NCBI RefSeq assembly: GCF_018320785.1
Contig: NC_054877.1
Location: 35,486,151-35,550,150 of the forward strand
Reading direction: 5' to 3'
Source: Cheilinus undulatus
Lineage: Eukaryota; Chordata; Actinopteri; Labriformes; Labridae
DNA: 64,000 nt
The notes beneath the pieces are model-generated. The model was not told the DNA's origin. It made no database searches and saw only the letters and a program-made list of their open reading frames with translations. The translations under genes were made by a program, and so were the position numbers. Shown piece by piece: positions 1-11,398 of the stretch (its first letter is position 1; each line of letters begins with the position of its first letter).

Positions 1-215
1 AACCATGACAGTGTAACAAACAAACCTTAAAGGTCACATATTTTACTCCTTTAAGACAAGTTTCTATTGGTCTCAGAGGTCCCCAAAACATGTCTGTGAG
101 GTCTGTTGCTGAAAAAACCACTCCAGTATTGGATTTTTGCATGTCAAACCTGGGGGCGGTGCTAACTCCTCACATGACATCATGAGGGGGAAAATCTGAG
201 AACGGAATGTTTAAG
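1..215 (+). repeat. TTAAAGG-ended dispersed repeat, copy A
   Basis: A terminus beginning TTAAAGGTCACAT is seen from base 27. Segments about 27-125 and 150-205 are both found, inverted, in the repeat at 33754-35011 (its right end and left end respectively). Here the two segments lie only about 25 bp apart; in the other copy about 1 kb separates them, because other elements are nested inside. The TTAA at the end resembles a piggyBac-type insertion duplication, but I cannot define the far end. It lies in the presumed kank4 intron. Confidence 0.6.
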
Positions 216-387
216 CACACATTTTCTGAGAGGGGGACAGAGGGGGGGTTCTTCTTGGGGGGTTTTGTTGACAGGCCAGGGGCACATAGTAAATCTCATT
301 TTAAGACACTTTAGTAAAATATACTGAATGCAATGGCAGATTTTTTAGTTTCATGAATCTAGGCCTTATTTCATTTAATGCATGATA

Positions 388-1684
388 TGGACAAAAGTAT
401 ACGACCACATCTGTTAACTGTTGATTTTAGCAGTTAGATTTTTGCAGTCTCCATCTGTAAACATTTGTGAAATAAGAGCTCAGTGACTTCAAACGTGATG
501 GATGACATCTTTGCTATAAAACAGTTTATGTAATTTTATCCATGCTGGATATTCAGCATTCAACTCTGAGGGATATTGAAAAATGGAGGTGTTTAGGAAC
601 AACAGCAACTCAGCCATGAAGCAGAAGACCATGTTAAATCAAAGAGTGGGGTCAATGGTCGCCAACACTCTGCTGATTTCATACCTCAGTATTACCCTGC
701 CGAAATAAACAGCCAAATTATTGAACAAATACCTTTGCAAGGGCCACAATCCAAACCTGGCAGTAGTGGTGGCAATAATTACTAAATAAAAACTATTAGT
801 CAGAGCATGCATCTGCTTTCAGCTTCCATTTTCATCATTTTCACTGTCAATTAATAAAATTATTTGGGTTAAAAAGCTACTTACAGCCATTAATTTTAAC
901 CCAATTGTGAACTCAGCCAGGTGAGGGTTTTGTTCGGTTTAAAAAAAAAACATTATTCTCTGCTTATTCTGCTTATTTGTTAAAATACCTCCTAATCTAC
1001 ATGAAATAATAACTCATTTATTTTAAAAGATTATTATAAATGGTTAATATTGAAGATTAACTTAGAAAATCATAAAATTCAAAGATAAGATACTTCAGAT
1101 AGGTGAAAAAATAAATCACTGAGTGAAAATGATGCTTCTTATAATTAAATATTGTAACTGACTACCAGTATTAGATCACTTCAAACTTGAAATTCATCTT
1201 GAATTGTTGAAATAAAAATCAAATGCATTTGAGTGTTTCTGATGGAGTTGACAAAAATAAAGATATGTTGGGCAAAAAAAAAGACAGATTTGGGGAAAAA
1301 AATCTTAACTCACACAATCACTATATCTCAACTTACTCAAATTCCCAGTTTAAATTATTGCAGTTAAGCAAAAGTACAAAGTTGAGTTTAGAACATGTTC
1401 TGTCCCTTTTCTCAAGAATGAGTGATAGTTATCTTGCATGCTCTGTCTTTCAGACATCTGATAGAATTCAGACAAAGAAGTAAATTATATTTGACATTTA
1501 CCTCCTGCTGTATAAGTCTGGGAAAACAACTGATTTATGTGACTTACAATGGATACTTTGCAATGTCAAAACATCCCTTTTAAAGGTTATAAATATTAAT
1601 ACAATATTAAGTATGTGTTTTTGAATAGAATGTCATTACAGTCTCTGTTGGTGTGATTGTCAGGCAGTCAAATACTTTTGTCCA
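388..1684. mobile_element. Degenerate Tc1/mariner-type element with 13-bp terminal inverted repeats
   Basis: TGGACAAAAGTAT at 388-400 is exactly matched in inverted orientation by ATACTTTTGTCCA at 1672-1684, giving a 1.3-kb unit, the usual size of a Tc1 element. The stretch 558-690 is the reverse complement of segments at about 22653-22745, 31291-31390 and 43908-43970, so the family has several copies in this window. No intact transposase remains; the small open frame at 1223-1483 has no recognisable motif. Confidence 0.65.
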
Positions 1685-1699
1685 TGAATTTTGAAATAA

Positions 1700-4056
1700 G
1701 GTTTCTATCTGCACTCATCAGGTGAATTTGGCTGACAATAAGTACATTAAAATTATTTCATCAGCAGTCAGTCAAATACTCTCTGCCAGACACATTGGAT
1801 GCTTTGAACAGCGACTAAAGTGGAACCTGGTTATCCAGAGAATGGGAGCCACTACTTTTGTCCTCTTAATGACATCTTTAGAGGGAGCAGCAGCCATTCT
1901 TCAATGCCTAATGATTATGTTTTTCTCAGTCATGTGACAGTAGCTTAAATAACCTTGTGTTAGTATGTCTGTCAACTATAAGTATGGTTTACAGCAATAA
2001 TCATAACTCTAAAGGTTGCTAAAGTCAGAGAATTATTTACTAACCCTTCATTAACATTCCCAGAGTGTAGGTCTCCTGACATCTGGGGACGTCTGTCTGT
2101 CCTGGTGATGGATTTAGAGGCTAAATGAGAGACACAAATAGAGATTATGATGAAGTGCTGAAACACAGCTGAACAACAACACTGCATGCTCCAAATGAAA
2201 AACAAATCTATCAGGTCATATTGCTTGATTCTTTTGGACACAGCTAAATCTTCATAATGGAAGAAATGACCAGTCAGCTGATAAATTCATGAAGTCAACA
2301 ACATCCATCAGTACACATCTAATGGGTAATGTACATCAGAATTTAGCAATGGAGCATCACAATGTTACATAGCCCTTGAAACTAAGATTTATCAGGACCA
2401 CACTTGAACCCAAGGGATATGATGAATTTCCCACCATGCACCATGGCACAACAAACTTCAAAGGAGACCCATAAATTTAAATGATTTTCATTTATAATTA
2501 ATGATGAAAAAAACAACAGTTGTGTTTCCTCATATGTTCTATCTTTAGCTGCTATGGGAGTTTATTGTATTTTCATTTTTTTTTCACATGTAAACTGTGA
2601 CTATTAACTGTATAAACACATGGAGAAGATCAACACAGACATCTGTAGTATGAATGAGATGGTCCGATCTTTATTGACCATACCACCTTTGACTCTTGTT
2701 TATGTGAACTCTTGTCACCTCTGATGACGCAGCTGTTTATCAGCAATGTCTGATGATGTAACAGCAGTCAGGTGGGGTTTTCACCCCTTACCACTCTGTT
2801 TCAGAGGAAGGGGAAGGGTTGAGGGGTAGAAATGGGATTGGCCCTTTGTCTCTGTGCTCCAGCCCTTCTATGTCTGATTGCTGTATGTAAATGTACATTT
2901 CTCAGTGGGCTGTTTGAGCTTTGTAGGTTATTATTAGTTAGCTTGTTGACTTTTATAAGACGTTTTGCTTGGAATTTTCTGCTTTGGTTTTATCAAAAAA
3001 TGTGTGCACTAGCATTTGGAGTCCTGTACATTTTTTTTTTTTTTTTTTTGCCCCGAAGCATGGCACTTTCACAAAGTGGAGAACATTACAGCATCACTGA
3101 TTGCAACAACTTTCAGAAATAATGCTTTTATATCCAATCATGGCACCATCCCCTGTTATTAATTAGCCTAAGTGGAATGTACTGCAAGTGTTTTTGAGCA
3201 TTTCGCAACTTTTACAGAATTTTCTTATCCTAACTTTTTTTGTAACATGTTGCAGGCAACAAATTTAGAATATATGCATATTTCCATTCATAATTATACT
3301 ATTACTACAACTACTACTAATGATGATGATGAAGTTTACTAGTTTGACCTTAAAACATGTTGTTTTTATGCTGTTATCAAATCAAAATAGGCTGGAAAGA
3401 AAAGTCATTGCAAAACATTGTATTCTGTTTTTATTCAAATTTTACACCACGTCCCAACTTTTTGGGAACTGGGTTTTGTAGTCAACATGACAGAATTGGA
3501 AATTTCAAATTAGAATGCAAGAAAAGCATCCCTAATATTAACAGAATAATATGTCATCTGTGCTATAAGTCTCAAACTTTGAAGACAAATTTCTGAAGCT
3601 TAGTTAAGATTTTTTTTTTGTTTTTTGTATGATCTTGTGATTTTCATGTTTTTCCAAAGATCAAACATAAAGCTGTTCTTATATCTGTCTTGTCTGGTTT
3701 CCACTATTTTTGCCATAGAGCACTTTGGCTCTCTTATTACAACACATCATTGAAAGTTGGATTGACCACAGTCGATGCTGGCAATCTCAACTGAATGATT
3801 AAGAGTAAGGTTGAAGTCTTTCCGGCAATTATAGATTGGACAAAAGAGATCTACATCAGAAGTATTATTAACAGATATCTATTTGCAGCCATTACTACAA
3901 AAACAGGCAGAGGTTGAATGCATTTGCCTAAATGCATACTTGATGACCATTCCTCTCTGCTGGACTGAACAAAATAACTTAAAACCAGAAGTCTTCCAAC
4001 CCTCTCCTTCAGATTATCCATTTATGATGTTCATAAAACAAAAAAACATTTAACCT
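1700..4056. other. Gene-free stretch, presumed kank4 intron
   Basis: No exon with family resemblance is seen on either strand. Contents are AT-rich unique sequence, a T-run at 3031-3049, and a repeat end at about 3356-3480 with the ACGTCCCAACTTTTTGGGAA signature common to teleost DNA transposons. None of the ankyrin-repeat exons expected downstream of the kank4 exon at 4095-5591 lies here, so that intron exceeds 4 kb. Confidence 0.5.
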
Positions 4057-4094
4057 TTAAAATGATACAACATACATTCTGTGGACTACAGTAC

Positions 4095-5591
4095 CTCCAT
4101 GAGTCCTCTCCTCATCACCGTGTCCATGCTGGCTGTAATATGAAGTGAGGATGTCAACAAGACCCATCATCTCCTGCTGCAGAGAGTTGACTTTGGGGTC
4201 TGGATGCTTTAGAGGTCTACCCCCCTCCTGTAACTGATGCTCTGCACACAAACACTCCCACTGCTGATCCAGGAGCTTCTTGATCTTTCTGATGTGGTGG
4301 ATGACAACTGTTGTGTCTCTGTTGTCATTTGGAGTCTCTACAGGTCCAGCAGACTCTAATGAACGCCTTTTAGTGGAATCAGCCACAGCCAGAAGTGTTT
4401 GTGGACTCTGTTGATCATTTTTATGAACAGTTCTTGTAGACTTGGATACGTTGTGATCGAAGGGTTCCATGGATCTCACCACAGTCTCATCTCCATCCTG
4501 GTCTACCACCACTCTCTCTGCTCGCACCCAAACTCCAGGATTTCTGACCAGGTGTTCAATCTTCTCCTCTTTTCTTCTGCTCTCATCCTGCTGCTCCCTC
4601 AGCAGGCCCAATGCCCTCTGAAGCTCCAGGCCAGTCTCATGAAGCTTCTGCTCCAGCACAGCTACTTTGGCCTGCAGGGAAGTCACCGTCAGTAGCTCGT
4701 CTAGATCCGTGCTTGTCCTCCATTCATGTGATGGATTAGAGTCTTCTCGACGGTAGCTGTGATTTTTAGGGTACATGCCATGACTTTCATGCCGTGGCCG
4801 TTTGATGTCCCCTGTATTGTAGTGGATCAAGTTTGTGGTTCCATTCATTGAAGGAGTTTGGGTCTTTTGATTCAGGCCCAGTCGAAGCCTCTCCCTTTCC
4901 TCCTGAAGGATGCAGATCTGGGCCCTGAGCTCTGGAATGACCCTAATCTCCATCTCAAGCTCCCCGACACGTTCGAGGGCTTCTGTAAGGTGCCTCAACA
5001 GCCCTGAGCAGTCCTGGGGTCGAGGGCTGTCTGAGGAATAGAAGATGTCCTCACAGGAGACATTTCTTTCTCCCAGGTGATCCCTGGAACTTCGGAGGCT
5101 GCCAGGGTCATCAGTGGACTCTGACCCCTGCCTCAGCAAAACTGTGAGTGGCAGACTAGAGGCACGAAGAAGGTTAGGTCTGATGTGCTCACCTAAAGGC
5201 TGCTCATCAAACTCCTTGATTCTGGCTTCCATTTCAGCCAGGGATTGGAGTCCTGTGGGAGAAAGTGGTGACCTGTATTCATTTGACCAGGATATGTGGT
5301 TATGATGATAGGGGTCTGACAATTTTGACCTAGGGCCAAGAGCTCCAGTGGATCCCCAGGGACTTGGCCTGTAGCCACATCCAGAAGGGTCGAGGTTCCT
5401 GGGAAGAGTACTCGACCGTGGGCCCTTGCTTCGGCGTTGGATGGGGACTCTTTTGATTGTGTTGCCCTTCTCTATGTCATCCACGTATTTTAGGAAGTCC
5501 AAATCAAGTTGAAAGCCATAAGGGGTTTCCACCGAGTAAGGGGGCTTCCCCTTTATTCCATTTTCTGCTGGTTTATGAGGCATGATGTTCC
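4095..5591 (-). CDS. kank4: KANK-family protein, first coding exon (kank4-like), partial gene
   Basis: This exon encodes the first 496 residues plus one base. I take the ATG at 5583-5581 as the start: it follows a splice acceptor (TTTACAG, exon from 5591) with a CTAAC branch-point-like motif about 25 bp upstream, whereas the earlier in-frame ATG at 5601 would lie in the intron. The exon ends at 4095 before GTACTG. Residues 16-53 form the KN motif (YSVETPYGF, LDLDFLKYVDDIEKG), which in KANK proteins binds talin at focal adhesions. Two heptad-rich segments follow, about residues 200-245 and 305-345. RASSLP and a late segment resembling KIKKLLDQQW also fit KANK4. The C-terminal ankyrin repeats are off the left edge. 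Proximity to angptl3 favours kank4 over kank1-3; coiled-coil content is somewhat KANK1/2-like, so the paralogue is not certain. The frame is intact. Confidence 0.8.
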
Positions 5592-5636
5592 CTGTAAACA
5601 TTGATAAAGCGAGTTAGCATCAAGAAAAATTCATTA

Positions 5637-6192
5637 TAGGTTAGGTTAGGCTAGGCTAGGTTAGTTAGGTTAGGTTGGGTTGGGTTAGGTTAAGTTAAGT
5701 TAGGTTAGGTTAGGCTAGGCTAGGTTAGTAAGGTTAGGTTGGGTTAGGTTAAGTTGGGTTAGGTTAGGTTGGGTTGGGTTAGGTGAAGTTAGGTTGGGTT
5801 AGGTTGGGTTGGGTTGGGTTTGATTGGATTGGGTTAGGTTAAGTTAGGTTGGGTTAGGTTAGGTTAGGTTAGGTTGGGTTAGGTTGGGCTGGGTTAGGTT
5901 AGGTTACGTTAGGTTGGGTTGGGTTGGGTTGGGTTAGGTTAAGTTGGGTTGGGTTGGGTTGGGTTTGGTTAGGTTAGGTTGGGTCAGGTTAGGTTGGGTC
6001 AGGTTAGGTTAGGTTGGGTTGGGTTGGGTTAGGTTGGGTTAGGTTAGGTTAGGTTAGGTTAAGTTAGGTTGTGTTGGGTTTGGTTAGATAAGATTAGGTT
6101 ACGTTTCATAAGTTGAGGTTAGGTTAAGTCAGGTTAAGTTATGTTACATTACGTCAGTCTGGGTTAGGTTATGTTACGTTAGGTTAGGTTAA
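5637..6192 (+). repeat. (TTAGG/TTGGG)n pentanucleotide array
   Basis: About 555 bp of tandem GGTTA/GGTTG pentamers, degenerating at both ends. The unit is 5 bp, unlike the 6-bp vertebrate telomere repeat. The array begins about 45 bp beyond the kank4 acceptor, that is, inside the intron upstream of that exon. Runs of four GGG with TT loops at 5916-5933 and 5946-5963 are textbook G-quadruplex patterns on the plus (kank4 template) strand. Confidence 0.95.
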
Positions 6193-6489
6193 ATTCATTC
6201 AGATTAGTTAGGTTGATTTTAGACAATTCTGTCAAGTTATATAACGTGCAGCTTTCAGAGTATGTTCAGTACATAATGCATTTCAGCACCAGTCTCTCAG
6301 ACCAAATCATACTGCAGTGCTTCCCCTCCTCCCCAGTCTCTCTCTTACTGTTCTGACCAAAATGCAGCCATTGGAAGGACTGGTCTCCATTCAGATGTAG
6401 CCCAAAAATTATGATTTTTTTATGTCTTTAACTAATTTGCACTCAACAGTATTTTCTTCAGTTCAGAAAGACTGTTGGATCACCTAGAG
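6193..6489. other. Unique spacer
   Basis: No gene or clear repeat is visible between the pentamer array and the hAT-type element. Its right end carries the element's target-site copy ACCTAGAG (6482-6489). Confidence 0.4.
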
Positions 6490-7231
6490 CACACGTGTCA
6501 AACTCAAGGCCCAGGGGCCAAATCCAGCCTGTGGTACAGTTGTATCCGGCCAACAAGATCATAGGATCTTTCTATTCTAACTGGCCCAGCAGTATGAGGT
6601 CTGCAGATTTCCTCCAGTATAAACGTGTAAACTTAACCTTGGTGATTTTAAATATCCTTGTTAGTTTAAAAAAATCTAAAAAAAAAAAAGTAAAGAGAAA
6701 AAGAAGTTAGCTAAAAAGTCAGGAAGGTGGGAAAATAATTTAATGTTGTCATTTCAAATTATCAATTTTGCATCTCACAATTCTGACTTAAACTTATGAT
6801 CTTTACTTTTTTCATGTTTTGACCTTCAAGATTCACAATTCAAAATTCTAAATCATATTTTTACCTTTTAAACTTGTAATTTTAACTTTCTATCTCATGC
6901 ATTTGCCTTTTAAAAGCATTATTTTGCCTTTGAATTTCATGTTACCTTTTGAACTAATAAGTTGGACTTTTTATCTCAAACTCTGAACCTTTAAATTTCT
7001 CATTTTTACTTTTTTCATCTCAGGATGATGTATTATCAGTGTTATTTTTTTCATATTTTACTAATGGTGAAAAGGAGGTTGACAGTTTATGTTTAAATGT
7101 TGACCTTGTGAGGCTCTTAGGTAAGGCCTAAATTCAGAATCCGCGATTGACTTTCACAGTCCTGGCCTAAATAGTCCGGCCCTCAGGACTTCTCATCTGG
7201 CCTCGGACTCAATATGAGTTTGACATCCCTG
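6490..7231. mobile_element. Non-autonomous hAT-type element with 8-bp target duplication
   Basis: The left end reads CACACGTGTCAAACTC and the right end, inverted, CAGGGATGTCAAACTC. It is flanked by ACCTAGAG (6482-6489) and ACCTAGAC (7232-7239), seven of eight bases alike, with the TAG core typical of hAT insertions. The 742-bp interior is AT-rich, with no transposase frame. Related ends occur at about 20255-20300 and 58680-58750. Confidence 0.75.
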
Positions 7232-7239
7232 ACCTAGAC

Positions 7240-10200
7240 TGAAACAAACGTAGCTATTGTTCCTCTAACAACAGCAGTGAGGGTTAGTGTGACGGATTGC
7301 CCCATTTTTTAAATACAAACCAACCTCATCATTGACACAGAAACCTTTAAAAAAAAAAACTTTCAGACTGAGAGGAACTGAGAAATATGAAACACAGAAC
7401 ACACAAACAACACAATCACTACGGTTGCAAATGTATGCTGACAGAATTTTAACTGAGAGTCTGAGCACTAGGAGCTACAGCATAAAATGGTCAAAAGAGT
7501 CCATGGATTCATTAAAACTTTTTCTAATTAAAACCTTTGATGAGAAAAACATCTTTTTCCTAGATATAGTTGTCCATGTTTTTGCAGTGGGATGATGAGC
7601 CTTTCTGAGTGGGCCAAAAAGACCACAAGTGGGCAGCCCCTCTGGCTTTTTGCCAAAATTCCAGATGGCCAGTCCATCACTGAACAGCAGTGTCCCTGAA
7701 AGGGTGTGGCCTCTCCTCTACCAGTAACAGGGCTAACAGTTGTAGAGGGAGAGGTAAGCTGATTAAAAAACATGCATGAAACATTTTTGAGCCTCTGAAT
7801 GAGACATAAGCCGAAGGTGTGACAAACACAGAAATGAGTGCAGCAAATCCAGAGGGAGTTTGTCTTCTTCAGAAGTTATTACTAACTGATCTTTAGTTCA
7901 GATATATTTGAGATCTGGATGATCAATCTTTAAATTAATCTTTAAATATATACATATCATACCTTTAAAGAGAATATTATAGCATTTTGTCTTTCCGCCA
8001 CTACTCTGTCTTCAGTTGTCAAAACAATTTGTTGTCATATTATCTGGTTGGACCTTTTATATCATACAAAATAAAACAAATACAAAGCTAAATTGAGTCA
8101 GCAGCACATTAAAACTTGTTAAGAAGTCATTACAAGTGGCAGACTGTGTTATAGTGAGAATTGTCTAATAAAATAATGAAGCCATTTACGGGTTACAAAG
8201 GGGCAAAATAGATGAATTCTGACACTTACTCACATTTACTTGAGGTTGAGCCGTGGTTTTCTGAGAGGGAGACTGCTCTTAAATGTATAAACAGATGGAG
8301 GAACAGTTTGAATGGCAGTAATCTCTTTTTGTACTCCCAATTGTGGCGCACAGCACAAAACACAAACATCCAATTAAACTCAAATGCTTTCTTTCTCTTC
8401 TTCCCTCCCATTCTCTTTTTTTTGTACCCAAAGACTTCTGTTTTTCTCACACTCTCACTGCTCCATTTTTTCTATGCACCAGGCTGCTATTATTCAACAG
8501 TGGCAGGCCTGATGTTCCCTTGATTACAGCCCTGCCATCCAGGAGGAGGGCTGAAAATAGCTTGGGACTGCTCGGCCCGGCAGCTATGGCCAGCGGAGGG
8601 AAAAAAACATACTCCTACAGACAAAAAAACAGGCAGCCATTGTTGTGAGTCACTACTTTCCTCCCTCTCTGCGCTTTCCATGCCTCCTACTAGGTCCACT
8701 GTCTTCTGAGATCGTCAGACTGAACTGTCTCTGACTTTAATTTCTTTTATCTGTCTCGTTTTGTGCTTTGCATAAATTTACACTATCTGACTCCATTGCC
8801 TTCAAAAACTGCTGATTCCTACTTTCTTACTTCTGCTCCTCATAATAGAGTAATTACTCCAAAGACATTGCTTCCCTTACCTCTGAGTGACTCCTCCCTC
8901 CTCCCATCTTTCCTTCCCTCCTCTCCTGACCACCAGGCTCTGTGGCAGCTCGCCGTCCTCTTGAGGCACCGCAGCCGCCGAGCCGCAGCCCCAAACAATG
9001 TCAGCTATGCAGTAAACAGGCAAGCACCACCAAATGGGCCTGCTGGGAATTCTGACCTCCATCATTCACATGGTGTCTGATGGACAGACATGGATGTGCA
9101 CATTTTCACAGGCTTTACAGCTGTAAACACCAAGATATGTGCACATAGACTTGAAGTCAAAGACACTCTGCTACCAACAGGCTCTGTACTGTAGTATATA
9201 TTGGGTGATGAGCACACTTTCTCTTGGTACAGGTAGGCCAGGGGTCACTTGCACGTGGGGCCAGGTTTTTGATAGTTTGCAAAGTCTCTGTCATAGAGTC
9301 TTATGACAATAAATGCACCCTGAAAGCCTTTTCCCACATCAGTTCAAATATACAGAATCCTTGGCATGCTTCAATACAAATGAAAAAGAAAGATATATGA
9401 ACTGTCAATAAACATTGTTCTAATCATGTTTGGCAGCATCTGAGACAACTTAAGAAGCAAAATAACTAGGTACTCATTCCCAAAGTGTAGGCTGGGACCT
9501 GCAGTTGGGTAGCGAGAATTTTTTGGGGGGGGTCAACAAATCAAACATAAAGCATTCAGGCAAGTCCCAGATTCAGGTGCTGCCTTATAACTGAGATAAG
9601 CTGATCTCACACAAGCTCTCATCAGCTGATCTGCCCTTAGCACACTGTTGGCTAATTGCACTCATGCTGCCATATTTAAACTGCTCTAGCCTGGCTAAGC
9701 TTTGCCACTCCCTTTACAAGCTGTAACCCTCCTCCACCCCAGCTCCTCCTTTATCTGCTTTTGACTTAATCAGTGTCATTCTGTTGTCATTGCTGCATAC
9801 TCTGCCCTGTTTTTTTTCCTGCTTCTCCCCCAGCCTTAGGCTTTCCTTGTAGGCACAGGAAAGGCAGGAATGTGTGCTGTTCCTGCTTGACACTTGGGCA
9901 GGAGGATCCAGGGAAAGCCACACCGCCAAATATAAACAACAGCAGTTAGAGCGAAATAAATAACAGTTTATAGAGAGAAAATTATATCAGTAGATCATGT
10001 GTTGCTTGACAAAGTTTTCCTGACAGATATGAGTTTCCAGAATTATTATTGCTGCAGTATTTAGTGTAATATTTATGTCTGCAGTACACATTATAACCAC
10101 ATGAGGAGCTCCATCCTACAACACTTACTTATATAACACAAAACAGGTCACTGGATGGCAAAAGAGCTGAAGTCACAGTTGATGATTCCAGGCTAATAAA

Positions 10201-11222
10201 AAGAAAAGCATTGTTCCATAGCAGATAGCCACTGAAGGCCCAAGGGGTCAAGCATGCAAAGAAAGCCTTTGTGAAGGAAGTGAAGTGGTTTCTTCCAGGC
10301 TTGTAAAACAAAAAATGCCAGGTCAGGAGCAGACTGAGTCTGGAATTCTGGACTATCCAAGCAGGCATTAGCCATCAGCTCAACCAACCTGATAAGCATT
10401 AACATAGGGGAAACAAATCATTGGGTCACAAAGGCTTGGATGCATTGTTTTGCTGCAAGAAACAAAGAAAAAATGCATTTAGGTCTGTAAGTATTTTAAC
10501 AGTGACACATTTTTAAAATTTTGTTTCTTGTATCCACTACAATGGCTCAAATCACACAGCCACTAAGTGCCAATTTAACCCTTAAAATCAGCTCCAGCTA
10601 TGGGTTTTACAAGCTGTGCATAGATTCAGATGTAGCCTGGTTTAAACATCATTTCTTATGATGGTGTTTAAGCTCTACTAACATTTAAGGTGTTGCACCA
10701 GCTGATAGTTAAGTTATAACTTAAAACCTAAACCTACCGCCAACGAGGTGTAAAGTAAGTAAGTAAGTTCCTGTATGTATTAAAAAGCCACTGACAAGTC
10801 TGGAATTATTTTAAATATCTGAAATCACATTGATGAGGTCGAAGAATAGCCCATCCATGGTGGTCTCATCTGGTCTTATTGGAAAATCCAGACTCTCGCC
10901 AGTCCGAGACAGAGACGAGACAAGACTGAGTAAAAAGGCTCCTGATTCTGGGACAAGACCAAGACAACTTTGGTCTACTTTTTTCATAAATCTCTTTAAT
11001 AAACTTCAGACCTGCTCAAAACTACAAAACGTTCAATCATTTTCTCGATTATTTGAAATATTTTATCTTTTACTACAAGAAAAAAACACAAAAAGTGAAT
11101 TATTTTCCATAAAATTAATACTGGAAGAAAGGGGCTTTGGTGCTGATAAGAGTCTTGGATGGGTCAAAGATTAGCAACAAAATTGATTTGACTGCATTCA
11201 TATTTTTTACATAGTGGCAGCT
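7240..11222. other. Gene-free stretch
   Basis: No open frame here resembles a known protein and none is framed by convincing splice sites. The 8480-9080 part is less AT-rich and shows none of the transposon signatures found elsewhere. It contains TATGCAGTAAACAGG (FOX-like GTAAACA) and AACAATG (SOX-like), so it could hold a conserved non-coding element, but this is only an impression. No dispersed repeat recognised in this window recurs here. Confidence 0.4.
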
Positions 11223-11398
11223 TTAACATTAGGGCACCCTCTGGACACCCTTGAGGTAAAAATGTACACGTACAAAAAAACTGCTATTAAACCATCATAC
11301 ATCAATTTTTTTTTTTCATGAAGTTTTTTAGTATGTTTACATTTTTCTCTTCAAAGGTGTCCAGAGGGTAGTAAATTTGAGGAGGGCACAAGGGTTAA
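11223..11398. mobile_element. Short MITE, piggyBac-like (TTAA-flanked hairpin)
   Basis: TTAA occurs at 11223-11226 and 11395-11398. Just inside, ACCCTCTGGACACC is matched in inverse by GGTGTCCAGAGGGT, and the imperfect arms extend about 30 bp to a loop of about 70 bp. The right terminus read inward is TTAACCCTTGTGC, a piggyBac-like end. Total length is 176 bp and it cannot encode a protein. Confidence 0.7.

Noticed and set aside
5637..6192. Interstitial vertebrate telomere
   Set aside because: The unit is TTAGG/TTGGG (5 bp), not TTAGGG, and variants are mixed throughout.
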